Shown: positions 25,007-32,353 of the stretch, one piece after another
Layout of the letters: every line of letters starts with the position of its first letter
Position numbering within the stretch: the stretch's first letter is position 1
Origin: Pseudomonas guariconensis
GTDB lineage: Bacteria > Pseudomonadota > Gammaproteobacteria > Pseudomonadales > Pseudomonadaceae
Assembly: GCF_900102675.1 (NCBI RefSeq)
Contig: NZ_FMYX01000013.1
Location: 62,001-126,000 of the forward strand
DNA: 64,000 nt
Reading direction: 5' to 3'
Translations under genes and position numbers: made by a program
The notes under the pieces: model-generated
The model's database searches: none
What the model saw: only the letters and a program-made list of their open reading frames with translations
Told to the model about the DNA's origin: nothing

Positions 25007-26404
25007 TCAGCGAGCGTCCGGCACGATGATGTGGGCCGGCGCCTGCGCCGCGCGGCCACGGGCGACCCAGTAGTACAGCACGCTCGGCACGACCAGGCCG
25101 ATCAGCCAGGAGACATCCACGCCGCCTAGGTGGGCGACCATGGGGCCGGTGTACAGCTTGGTGTCGATGAACGGCATCTGCACCAGCACACCGAAGGTGT
25201 AGACGATGATCCCAGGCCAGTTCCAGCGGCCATAGCGCCCTTCAGGGTCGGCCAGGGCGGGGATGTCGTAGCGCTCTTTGGTGATGAAGTAGTAATCCAC
25301 CAGGTTCACCGCGCTCCAGGGCACGAAGAAGGTCAGCAGGAACAGGATGAATGACTTGAACGCGCTCAGGAACGAATGCTGGCCGAGCAGCGCGACCAAG
25401 GTCGCGGCACCGACGATAGCCAGGACGAACACCAAGCGCTGCGCTCTGCTGATCTGCAGATGGCCACGGAACCCGCTGATGATGGTGGCGATGCACATGA
25501 AGCTGCCATAGGAGTTCAGCGTCGAAATGGTCACCTTGCCGAAGGCGATACTGAAGTACAGCAGGGCCGCGGTAGTGCCTGCGCCGCCCAGGCCGACGAT
25601 ATAGGCCACTTCGTGCCCGGTGAACTGGCCGCCGGCGATGGCGGCGGCGAACACACCGAGGATCATCGAGGCTTGAGCGCCGATCACTGAACCCAGGCCG
25701 GCGGCGAGGAAGGTCTTGACCGGCGAAGTGCTGCTGGGCAGGTAGCGCGAGTAATCCGCCACATACGGGCCGAAGGCGATCTGCCAGGAGGCGGCGAGCG
25801 AAACGGCCAGCAGGAACGAGGCCCAGGAGAAATGGCGGTTGTCCAGCAACTGGCCGATGTCGGCCAGCATCAGGATGCGGCTGAAGAGGTAGATGAAGGC
25901 GATGATCCCCAACACGCTGGCCACGCGCCCGATCCAATGGATCACCCGGTAGCCGGCGAGGGTGGCCAGCACGATCACGCTCGCGAAGATCAGGATGCCG
26001 GTGCTGTCGCTGACGCTCATCAATTGGCCGATGGCCTGGCCGGAGAGCACCGTGCCGGTGGCGGTGAAGCCCAGGTACATCAGGCACACCAGCACCATGG
26101 GGATGGCCGCGCCATAGACCCCGAACTGTACACGACTGGAAATCATCTGCGGCAGGCCCAGGCGCGGGCCTTGGGCGGCGTGCAAGGCCATCACCGTGCC
26201 ACCGACCAATTGCCCGATCAACAGGCCGATAAGCGACCAGAACACATCACCGCCGAGCACCACGGCCAGGGCGCCGGTCACGATAGCGGTAATCTGCAGG
26301 TTGGCTCCCAGCCAGAGGGTGAACTGGCTGTACACGCGTCCATGGCGTTCAGCTTCGGGGATGTAGTCGATCGAGCGCCGTTCGATCACGGGTTTGTTGG
26401 ACAT
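25007..26404 (-). CDS. NCS1-family purine/cytosine permease-like transporter
   Basis: 465-aa, 12-helix inner-membrane symporter. NCS1 marks: QFTLWLGANLQITAIVTGAL in helix 1, GLPQMISSRVQFGVYGAAIP in helix 3, SWQIAFGPYVADYSRYLP in helix 6 and FVPWSAVNLVDYYFITKERY in helix 10. NCS1 proteins carry cytosine, purines, allantoin, hydantoins, thiamine precursors or related N-heterocycles. GGAG precedes ATG 26404 by 5 nt; the frame stays open to 26572. It converges with the aldolase-like gene, so it may or may not belong to that cluster. Confidence 0.9.
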   Translation of the reverse strand: MSNKPVIERRSIDYIPEAERHGRVYSQFTLWLGANLQITAIVTGALAVVLGGDVFWSLIGLLIGQLVGGTVMALHAAQGPRLGLPQMISSRVQFGVYGAAIPMVLVCLMYLGFTATGTVLSGQAIGQLMSVSDSTGILIFASVIVLATLAGYRVIHWIGRVASVLGIIAFIYLFSRILMLADIGQLLDNRHFSWASFLLAVSLAASWQIAFGPYVADYSRYLPSSTSPVKTFLAAGLGSVIGAQASMILGVFAAAIAGGQFTGHEVAYIVGLGGAGTTAALLYFSIAFGKVTISTLNSYGSFMCIATIISGFRGHLQISRAQRLVFVLAIVGAATLVALLGQHSFLSAFKSFILFLLTFFVPWSAVNLVDYYFITKERYDIPALADPEGRYGRWNWPGIIVYTFGVLVQMPFIDTKLYTGPMVAHLGGVDVSWLIGLVVPSVLYYWVARGRAAQAPAHIIVPDAR

Positions 26405-26477
26405 GGGCACTCCGCGTACTTGTTTTTGTGGGGGGCGGGCGAGCCATCGGCAAAGACTGGCTGTGTCGAGATATGAG

Positions 26478-26491
26478 CATGTATAGACAAG
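26478..26491 (-). promoter_or_regulatory. GntR/HutC-like operator half-palindrome upstream of NCS1 permease
   Basis: CTTGTCTATACATG on the minus strand resembles the TTGTATATACAA-type sites of HutC and other GntR regulators (5 of 7 symmetric pairs). It is 74 bp before the permease ATG. By eye only; could be chance. Confidence 0.3.
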
Positions 26492-26662
26492 TTCGGTCAA
26501 GTGAAGCTTGACAGGTAACGAGTGGCGGTTCACACGCTTGCCAGACGCTTCGCTTGATCGACTGTTGCGCAAGGTCGGTGCCCAACTGTGCTGATCGGTG
26601 AAAAAAGAATGGCCTTATGCTGTAACGAAATATGTCTAGAACGCCTGAAGAAGGAAGCCGCA

Positions 26663-27550
26663 ATGCCGCTCAAGGACCTGCTGATCGCCCTGGTGGTGAT
26701 CATCGCCTGGGGAGTCAACTTCGTTGTCATCAAGGTCGGCCTTGATGGCTTGCCGCCCATGTTGCTCGGTGCGTTGCGTTTCGCCCTGGTGGCGTTCCCG
26801 GCGATCCTGCTGGTCAAGCGACCGAAGCTTCCCTGGCGCTGGTTGATCGCCTACGGCGCGACCATTTCCCTGGGACAGTTCGCGTTCCTGTTCCAGGCCA
26901 TGTACAGCGGCATGCCACCGGGGCTGGCCTCGTTGGTGCTGCAATCTCAGGCGTTCTTCACCTTGGGTTTTGCCGCGCTGTTTTTGGGTGAGCGCCTGCG
27001 CTTGGCGAGTGTGCTGGGGTTGCTGGTGGCAGCGGGCGGGTTGGTGCTGATCGGCAGCGAAGATGGCAGCCACGTGCCGTTGCTGGCGCTGCTGTTGACC
27101 CTGTGCGCGGGGGCCATGTGGGGGATGGGCAATATCATTACCCGGCGCTTTGGCTCGGTGGACCTGGTGGCCTTGGTGATCTGGGGCGGGCTGATCCCGC
27201 CGCTGCCGTTTCTGGCGTTGTCCTGGTGGCTCGAAGGTCCGGAGCGCATTGGCCATGCATTGGCCAACCTCGGCTTGAATTCGGTGTTGGCGCTGGCGTA
27301 CTTGGCCTTCGTCGCCACCATGCTGGGCTATAGCCTCTGGAGCACGCTGTTGTCGCGCCATCCGGCGGGCAAGGTGGCGCCGTTCTCGTTGCTGGTGCCG
27401 GTGATTGGCTTGAGTTCGTCGGCCTGGCTGCTGGATGAGCGCTTGAGCGCGGTGCAGGGTTGGGGCGCGTTGCTGGTGATGGCGGGGCTGCTGATCAATG
27501 TGTTCGGGCCGCGGCTGGGACAGCGGTTGCGGGCGGCCACGGCACAATGA
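26663..27550 (+). CDS. EamA/DMT-superfamily exporter
   Basis: 295 aa with ten predicted membrane helices in two EamA repeats (first: LLIALVVIIAWGVNFVVIKV; second from LLALLLTLCAGAMWGMGNII). The start VIIAWGVNFVVIKVGLDGLP and GERLRLASVLGLLVAAGG are typical of the E. coli EamA (cysteine and O-acetylserine exporter) group. ATG 26663 has AAGGAA 7 nt upstream. Single gene, substrate not certain; amino-acid metabolite export is the family expectation. Confidence 0.88.
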   Translation: MPLKDLLIALVVIIAWGVNFVVIKVGLDGLPPMLLGALRFALVAFPAILLVKRPKLPWRWLIAYGATISLGQFAFLFQAMYSGMPPGLASLVLQSQAFFTLGFAALFLGERLRLASVLGLLVAAGGLVLIGSEDGSHVPLLALLLTLCAGAMWGMGNIITRRFGSVDLVALVIWGGLIPPLPFLALSWWLEGPERIGHALANLGLNSVLALAYLAFVATMLGYSLWSTLLSRHPAGKVAPFSLLVPVIGLSSSAWLLDERLSAVQGWGALLVMAGLLINVFGPRLGQRLRAATAQ

Positions 27551-27571
27551 GTGAGGTCGGCGGTGGCGTGT

Positions 27572-27592
27572 TGGCGGGTAAGCCCGCTCCGA
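27572..27592. repeat. Single REP-like half unit
   Basis: TGGCGGGTAAGCCCGCTCCG is one arm of the repeat described at 13874, here without a clear partner. It follows the EamA stop by about 20 bp. Confidence 0.6.
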
Positions 27593-27720
27593 CAACGATG
27601 ACCGCCAACCCGGTTGCAATTGTTCTGCTGTTGGGACGATCAGGGCCGTTTTTGCTATCTACCGAAGTATTATTCTCATAGGTAGTGTTATACCCAGCTA
27701 TCTGAGAGAGGAGACTTCTC

Positions 27721-28605
27721 ATGAAAAAGATTCTGGGTGTTCATCGTAGCCCTCACGGCCATTGGGTCGGGGATGGCTTTCCGGTTCGCAGTCTGTTCAC
27801 CTATGACAATCTGGCCCGTCACATCAGCCCGTTCCTGCTGCTGGACTACGCCGGCCCGCACGACTTCACCCCGACCACCGCGCGCCGCGGTGTCGGCCAG
27901 CATCCGCATCGCGGCTTCGAGACGGTGACCATCGTCTACCAGGGCGAGCTGGAGCATCGCGACTCCACCGGCGCCGGTGGCCTGATCGGCCCCGGGGACG
28001 TGCAGTGGATGACCGCTGCCAACGGCATCCTGCACGAGGAGTTCCACTCGCCGGCTTTCGCCCGCACTGGCGGCACCCTGGAAATGGTGCAGCTGTGGGT
28101 GAACCTTCCTGCCCGGGACAAGCGCGCTGCAGCGGGCTACCAGACGCTGCTGGCCAGTGATATCCCGGTGGTGAAGCTGCTAGACGATGCCGGTACCCTG
28201 CGCGTGATTGCCGGTGACTATCAAGGCCACAAAGGCCCGGCTCGGACCTTCACGCCCATGGATGTCTGGGACCTGCGCCTTGCGGCCGGTGCCAGCCTGC
28301 AACTGCCCATCGCCCAAGGGCGCAACGCTGCGCTGGTGGTCTTGCGGGGCAATGTGCAGGTCAATGGCGAGCGTGAGACCGGGCCGGCCAGCCTGGTGCT
28401 GCTCGAGCGCGATGGTGAGCACGTACAGGTGCAGGCCTTGGAAGACGTGAGCCTGCTGCTGCTCAGCGGCGAACCAATCGATGAGCCTATCGTCGGCTAT
28501 GGCCCGTTCGTGATGAACAGCCAAGCGGAGATCGCCGAGTCGTTCGACGACTTCCAGGCCGGGCGGTTCGGCCAGATGGCGGGGGAGCAGGGCCCCCAGC
28601 ATTGA
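27721..28605 (+). CDS. Pirin-family protein (possible quercetin 2,3-dioxygenase)
   Basis: 294-aa bicupin. The iron ligands of pirin are conserved in the N-terminal cupin: H61 and H63 (GVGQHPHRGFETVT), H105 and E107 (NGILHEEFHS). RSPHGHWVGDGFPVRSLF and the C-terminal DVWDLRLAAGASLQLPIAQG complete the fold. Some bacterial pirins oxidise quercetin, others act as redox or metabolic regulators. GAGGAG precedes ATG 27721 by 8 nt. A short dyad CTACC/GGTAG flanks a TATTAT box just upstream (27658-27685), so a regulated promoter is possible. Confidence 0.92.
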   Translation: MKKILGVHRSPHGHWVGDGFPVRSLFTYDNLARHISPFLLLDYAGPHDFTPTTARRGVGQHPHRGFETVTIVYQGELEHRDSTGAGGLIGPGDVQWMTAANGILHEEFHSPAFARTGGTLEMVQLWVNLPARDKRAAAGYQTLLASDIPVVKLLDDAGTLRVIAGDYQGHKGPARTFTPMDVWDLRLAAGASLQLPIAQGRNAALVVLRGNVQVNGERETGPASLVLLERDGEHVQVQALEDVSLLLLSGEPIDEPIVGYGPFVMNSQAEIAESFDDFQAGRFGQMAGEQGPQH

Positions 28606-28632
28606 GTCGATGGGCCACAGCGCGGCAGCCGT

Positions 28633-28860
28633 TCAACCGGTCTGCCGCCACTGTACATCACTGATCCCGTAACGCTCGGCCACCGGCTTGCTGACTTTCT
28701 TGATCTTCTCGCGCCCGTAGCGTCCGATGCGGGCCACTCCCGCATCGCAACTGGCCCAGTGCCAGGCCTCGGCGTTGTCCATCCGCTCGGCGCGGATCAC
28801 GAACGACTTGTGCTGCCCGTGCAGTTCGTAGTCGATCACGAAAAGTTTGGCGTCGATCAT
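28633..28860 (-). CDS. Small conserved Pseudomonas protein (DUF6555-like)
   Basis: 75 aa, no signal peptide or membrane segment. The core KLFVIDYELHGQHKSFVIRA then MDNAEAWHWASCDAGVARIG looks like the small DUF6555 family I recall from Pseudomonas genomes, which has no known function. The C-terminus is basic and helical (GREKIKKVSKPVAERYGI). It converges on the pirin gene with a 27-bp gap. The family name is from memory and needs a profile search. Confidence 0.65.
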   Translation of the reverse strand: MIDAKLFVIDYELHGQHKSFVIRAERMDNAEAWHWASCDAGVARIGRYGREKIKKVSKPVAERYGISDVQWRQTG

Positions 28861-29194
28861 CGGTCCCCATCCCTTGCGCAGCCGCGCAGGCTGGCCACGT
28901 GCAAGACGTTCCGTGGCCTATCCGTGGGAAACTGTGACTTACTCAAAAGTTTGAAAGAATTCCCCCTTGCCCGACCAGCGGCACAGGCAAGACCGCTCGT
29001 CGTAAGCCTGCTTCATTGGATCGAACAGCCAGCGTCAAGCCGGGCTCTTCTTCTAAGGTGCTAGAGGATTCACCAGGCACTCATTGCTCCAGCAAATGAG
29101 TGACCGCTTGGACATGCGCAATATCAATTGGCACTGCGCCAATTCAGGGCGTACTCACACACAACAGGCCATCCAGTACAGAGAGGGTCGAACC
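28861..29194. other. Intergenic region without a recognised gene
   Basis: About 330 bases between the divergent 75-aa gene and the DUF1652 gene. It contains an AT-richer patch at 28935-28965 (CTCAAAAGTTTGAAAGAATT), suitable for a promoter, and nothing that translates convincingly on either strand. Confidence 0.4.
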
Positions 29195-29458
29195 ATGTCG
29201 TTGATAGGAGTTTCGCTATTGGAAATGCGCCAGCTGATCGAGCAGGCCTGTCTGCCCGACCGCTGCGAGGTCAGTTGCCCGGACGGCGTCAGCCTGACCA
29301 TTCGTCTGGGCAACGAACAGGGGCTTGACGATTGCCTGACCGTCACCGGCATTCCCCTGGACAGCCTCAATAGCTGTCGTGATGTCCATGAACTGGTGAA
29401 CCAGTTGCGCAAGGATCAGCGCCTGGGTCATCCGCACGTGGCCAGGGCCATCGCCTGA
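29195..29458 (+). CDS. DUF1652-family small protein
   Basis: 87 aa. The pattern LLEMRQLIEQACLPDRCEVS, SLTIRLGNEQ, DDCLTVTGIPLDSLNSCRDV followed by a short helix is that of DUF1652, a small cytoplasmic family found in several copies per Pseudomonas genome, function unknown. GAGAGGG lies 8 nt before ATG 29195; the open frame upstream to 29084 is not part of the family. Confidence 0.85.
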   Translation: MSLIGVSLLEMRQLIEQACLPDRCEVSCPDGVSLTIRLGNEQGLDDCLTVTGIPLDSLNSCRDVHELVNQLRKDQRLGHPHVARAIA

Positions 29459-29476
29459 AAGGCTCGGCAGACCCGG

Positions 29477-30091
29477 TCAGCCAAGGCTGGCCGGGCGCAC
29501 ATACTCAGGCATCAGGCCGTTGAACCAGAACAGGATCATCGACACCAGGATGGTCACCAGCAACAGCAGTCCCACACCCCAGACACAGGTTGCGAACAGA
29601 AGGGCCTGTTCCTTGCGAAGCCGCAGAAACGTCTGCAAGCCGCCATAGAGCAATACCGTGGCATAGGCCGAGGCTGCCAGCAGGGCCAGCACGGCCAGCC
29701 AGCGCATCGGCACCAGGCCCACCACGCCCGCGACGAACCAGGGCGTGGCGCAATAGGCGGCAAAGCCGATGCATTGGTTGAGGGTGGGTTGGGCGTCGAA
29801 ACCTCGTGACATCCAGCGGATCATCACGCCCATCAACATGACGCCGACCACGGTCGTGGCGTACAGAAGGCCCGCCAACTGCGCAGCGCTGACCAGGCTC
29901 AGGCGTACGCGATCCTCCGCGGCCAGGCTCCAGCCGAACGTGGTGGTGCCGATGAACAGGCACACGGCCGGGATCAGCGCCAGTGCCAGCAGGCGTGGCA
30001 GGTATTGTTGCGGGTGGGCTTCCTCGGCACGGCGGATGTCCAGCCAGGCGGCACCCGGTTGAGTGAAGAGCTTGAGCAAGGGGCTGTTCAT
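29477..30091 (-). CDS. Yip1-family membrane protein
   Basis: 204 aa with five hydrophobic helices. The N-terminus NSPLLKLFTQPGAAWLDIRR followed by LPRLLALALIPAVCLFIGT is the usual start of bacterial Yip1/DUF1282 proteins, whose role is unknown. It lies about 90 bp downstream of the 116-aa gene in the same direction. Convergent with DUF1652. Confidence 0.85.
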   Translation of the reverse strand: MNSPLLKLFTQPGAAWLDIRRAEEAHPQQYLPRLLALALIPAVCLFIGTTTFGWSLAAEDRVRLSLVSAAQLAGLLYATTVVGVMLMGVMIRWMSRGFDAQPTLNQCIGFAAYCATPWFVAGVVGLVPMRWLAVLALLAASAYATVLLYGGLQTFLRLRKEQALLFATCVWGVGLLLLVTILVSMILFWFNGLMPEYVRPASLG

Positions 30092-30179
30092 GGCAATCTC
30101 CTCGAGGGCAAGCGTGTCCTCTTTTTATGGAGAAGCCCCAGCGCCCAGGGTTCAGGTTATCTGTCGCCCGTTGATCGCT

Positions 30180-30530
30180 TCACTGCAGCTCAAGCACCAG
30201 GTTCATGCCGCCATCGCCGCATTTGGCATGGTCACGCACCACGCCGTGATAGCTGCGTCCGTCCCAGACGAACGCCACGCTGTGGGCGCGGTCGAGTTTT
30301 TCCGGCAGCGGTGGGTCGATGTGCAGGCGCAGCGCCGGGCAGCCTTGCAAGTTGAGCGCGGCTAGCTGGACCTGGCATTCCACGCGATGAGCCACCGGGC
30401 CGAACAGCGTATCGCGGACGAAGTCCAGCTCCAGGCTGGCGCAGGGAGCGCGGTAGTGGGCCTTCATGGCTGACACAGCGGACGTAGGGACATGACGGGC
30501 TCCTGGGAGGATCGCGGAGGTATCTATCAT
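30180..30530 (-). CDS. Unrecognised 116-aa protein
   Basis: No family recognised. The ribosome site GAGAGG lies 6 nt before ATG 30530, which supports the longer start over ATG 30467. After a short N-terminal tail the chain is mostly beta-rich (LELDFVRDTLFGPVAHRVEC, ALNLQGCPALRLHIDPPLP, HSVAFVWDGRSYHGVVRDHA) with four Cys, resembling a small beta-barrel such as a PilZ-like domain, though no PilZ RxxxR signature is seen. Probably cytoplasmic. It precedes the Yip1 gene on the same strand. Confidence 0.6.
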   Translation of the reverse strand: MIDTSAILPGARHVPTSAVSAMKAHYRAPCASLELDFVRDTLFGPVAHRVECQVQLAALNLQGCPALRLHIDPPLPEKLDRAHSVAFVWDGRSYHGVVRDHAKCGDGGMNLVLELQ

Positions 30531-30611
30531 TCGAAACCTCTCCCGGGGTGTTGTTCAAATTATTTCTATTTCATCGAGCGTTTATTTTTGCGCTGTCAGG
30601 ACGGGACCTGG

Positions 30612-30676
30612 TTCGGCGGTGAACCCGCTCCCTCAGGGGTTAGGGTGATCCTTGCGGGAGCGGGGTTACCCGCGAA
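30612..30676. repeat. REP-like inverted pair
   Basis: TTCGGCGGTGAACCCGCTCC and GGGAGCGGGGTTACCCGCGA face each other across about 24 nt, in the gap between the 116-aa gene and the START-domain gene. Same family as 13874. Confidence 0.75.
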
Positions 30677-30681
30677 TGCTC

Positions 30682-31290
30682 TTAGGGCTGACGCTCGGCC
30701 ACGGCCTTCAATGTGCGCAAGGTGACCAGCGGCGCATCCACCACGAACTGATTGGCCAGCCATCCCGGCACGTCGCCCGCCGGGTCGGCCTGCAGTTGAT
30801 AGCTCACTTCGGTTTCCTTTTCCCCCAGCGGGCGCATGGTCCATTCCCCGCGCAGTCGGCGTACGCGGATCAACCCTGGCGCTGCGGGCACCCTACCAGG
30901 TTCGGCGCTCAGGTAGCGCATCAGGGTCCCATCGTTCAGGCGCTCGGTGCGCACGCGCAGCACGATGTCCCTGGGGTGGGCCGGCCAGGGCAGGTCGGTG
31001 ACCAAGTAGACCCAGGTACTGTCGCCCTCGACTTCCAGCAAGCGCATCTCAGCGCAGGCATATAGCCATTTGCAGGCCACCCGCAGGTTCTCCTGCAGGT
31101 CAGTGAGGGTACGCACGCTTGCCTTGATGCGGGTCACGCCGCGAAACGCCTGGTAGGGCGAGCCTTCCACAGCGCTCAGATAAACGTCGACGCCATCCTC
31201 CTGATGCGCCAGGCGCCAGTCGGCCGCCACCAGCAAGGGGGCTGGCAACAGGAGCAGCAGGGCGAGCAACAGACGATACACCAGGGGCAT
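30682..31290 (-). CDS. Secreted START-domain (lipid-binding-like) protein
   Basis: 202 aa with a signal peptide (YRLLLALLLLLPAPLLVAA, cleavage about residue 23). The rest is a START/StAR-type helix-grip fold: DWRLAHQEDGVDVYLSAVEG, YQAFRGVTRIKASVRTLTDL, PWPAHPRDIVLRVRTERLND, and the C-terminal helix VPGWLANQFVVDAPLVTLRT. Bacterial members are periplasmic and presumed to bind a hydrophobic ligand; no function is established. Upstream open frame to 31335 is outside the signal peptide. Confidence 0.85.
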   Translation of the reverse strand: MPLVYRLLLALLLLLPAPLLVAADWRLAHQEDGVDVYLSAVEGSPYQAFRGVTRIKASVRTLTDLQENLRVACKWLYACAEMRLLEVEGDSTWVYLVTDLPWPAHPRDIVLRVRTERLNDGTLMRYLSAEPGRVPAAPGLIRVRRLRGEWTMRPLGEKETEVSYQLQADPAGDVPGWLANQFVVDAPLVTLRTLKAVAERQP

Positions 31291-31339
31291 GGACGCAGGT
31301 CCGCAAGCAGTGGGGTGCAAAAAGTATGGACACAAACGA

Positions 31340-31366
31340 CAAGCCCGCCATGAAGGCGGGCTTGTG
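31340..31366 (-). terminator. Strong hairpin after the ureidoglycine aminohydrolase gene
   Basis: ACAAGCCCGCC and GGCGGGCTTGT are perfectly complementary over 11 bp with a 5-nt loop, 17 bp after the stop at 31383 on the minus strand, followed by CGTTTGTG. Likely intrinsic terminator. Confidence 0.75.
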
Positions 31367-31382
31367 AGACATCAGCCTGGAC

Positions 31383-32219
31383 TCAACGCTGTGGGTTGAG
31401 CGTCAGGTGCACGTGGCGGTTGACGTCCTTGTACAGCAGGTAGCTGAACGGGCCAGGGCCGCCGGCATAGCAGGCTTGCGGGCAGAAGGCACGCAGCCAC
31501 ATGAAGTCACCGGCTTCGACTTCGACCCAGTCCTGGTTCAGGCGATACACCGCCTTGCCTTCCAGCACGTACAGGCCGTGTTCCATGACGTGGGTTTCAG
31601 CGAACGGAATCACGCCGCCTGGCTGGAAGGTCACGATGTTGACGTGCATGTCGTGGCGCATGTCGGCCATGTCGACGAAGCGGGTGGTGACCCAGCGGCC
31701 TTCGGTGCCCGGCATTTCGATGACGGTGGCGTCCTTGCGGTGGGTGACGAAGGATTCCGGAACAGCCAGGCCTTCGACCTTCTGGTAGTGCTTGCGCAGC
31801 CAGTGGAAGGTGACGTTGGACTTGCTGTTGTTGCGCAGGCTCCAGTCGGCGCCCGGGGCCAGGAAGGCGTAGCCGCCAGGGACCAGGGTGTGGTGCTTGC
31901 CTTCGACGGTGATGTCGATCTCGCCTTCGACCACGAACAGGACCGCTTCGGCGTTCGGGTCCAGCTCAGGACGCTCGCTGCCGCCTTCCGGGGCAACTTC
32001 GACGATGTACTGGGAGAAGGTTTCGGCGAAGCCGGTCAGCGGGCGGGCGATGACCCACATGCGCATCTTGTCCCAGAACGGCAGGTGGCTGGTGACGATG
32101 TCACGCATCACGCCCTTGGGGATGACGGCATAGGCTTCGGTGAACATGGCACGGTCAGTCAGCAGCTCGGTTTGGCCTGGGTGCCCACCGTGAGGGGCGA
32201 AGTACGAATGATTCGACAT
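31383..32219 (-). CDS. allE: (S)-ureidoglycine aminohydrolase
   Basis: 278-aa bicupin manganese enzyme of purine-ring breakdown: it hydrolyses (S)-ureidoglycine, from allantoate, to (S)-ureidoglycolate and ammonia. The sequence follows bacterial YlbA/UGHY: HGGHPGQTELLTDRAMFTEA, YAVIPKGVMRDIVTSHLPFW, FVVEGEIDITVEGKHHTLVP and, in the catalytic second cupin, FQPGGVIPFAETHVMEHGLY with the metal-binding E/H/H set. No allantoinase or allantoicase gene is near. The ribosome site is weak. Confidence 0.92.
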   Translation of the reverse strand: MSNHSYFAPHGGHPGQTELLTDRAMFTEAYAVIPKGVMRDIVTSHLPFWDKMRMWVIARPLTGFAETFSQYIVEVAPEGGSERPELDPNAEAVLFVVEGEIDITVEGKHHTLVPGGYAFLAPGADWSLRNNSKSNVTFHWLRKHYQKVEGLAVPESFVTHRKDATVIEMPGTEGRWVTTRFVDMADMRHDMHVNIVTFQPGGVIPFAETHVMEHGLYVLEGKAVYRLNQDWVEVEAGDFMWLRAFCPQACYAGGPGPFSYLLYKDVNRHVHLTLNPQR

Positions 32220-32330
32220 GGAGAGTCTCGACTTGTTGTTCTTTCCCCGTGCCGTTGAACCGCACCGGCCGGTGCGCCGCAGGGGATGCACGGACAGGAT
32301 ATGAGCCTTTCCGTGGCATCCACAAATTAA

Positions 32331-32342
32331 ATGTTGAAATGT
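32331..32342 (-). promoter_or_regulatory. 12-mer shared with the CodA-like gene upstream region
   Basis: ATTTAATTTGTG on the minus strand, 112 bp before the allE ATG. The same 12-mer occurs at 39905-39916, 105 bp before the CodA-like ATG, in the same orientation. Both genes act on N-rich compounds, which may be coincidence. Confidence 0.3.
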
Positions 32343-32353
32343 CCGGTATTTAT

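Noticed and set aside
28861..29194. Small RNA gene in the 333-bp gap
   Set aside because: No terminator-like hairpin with T-tract or conserved sRNA motif could be found by eye.
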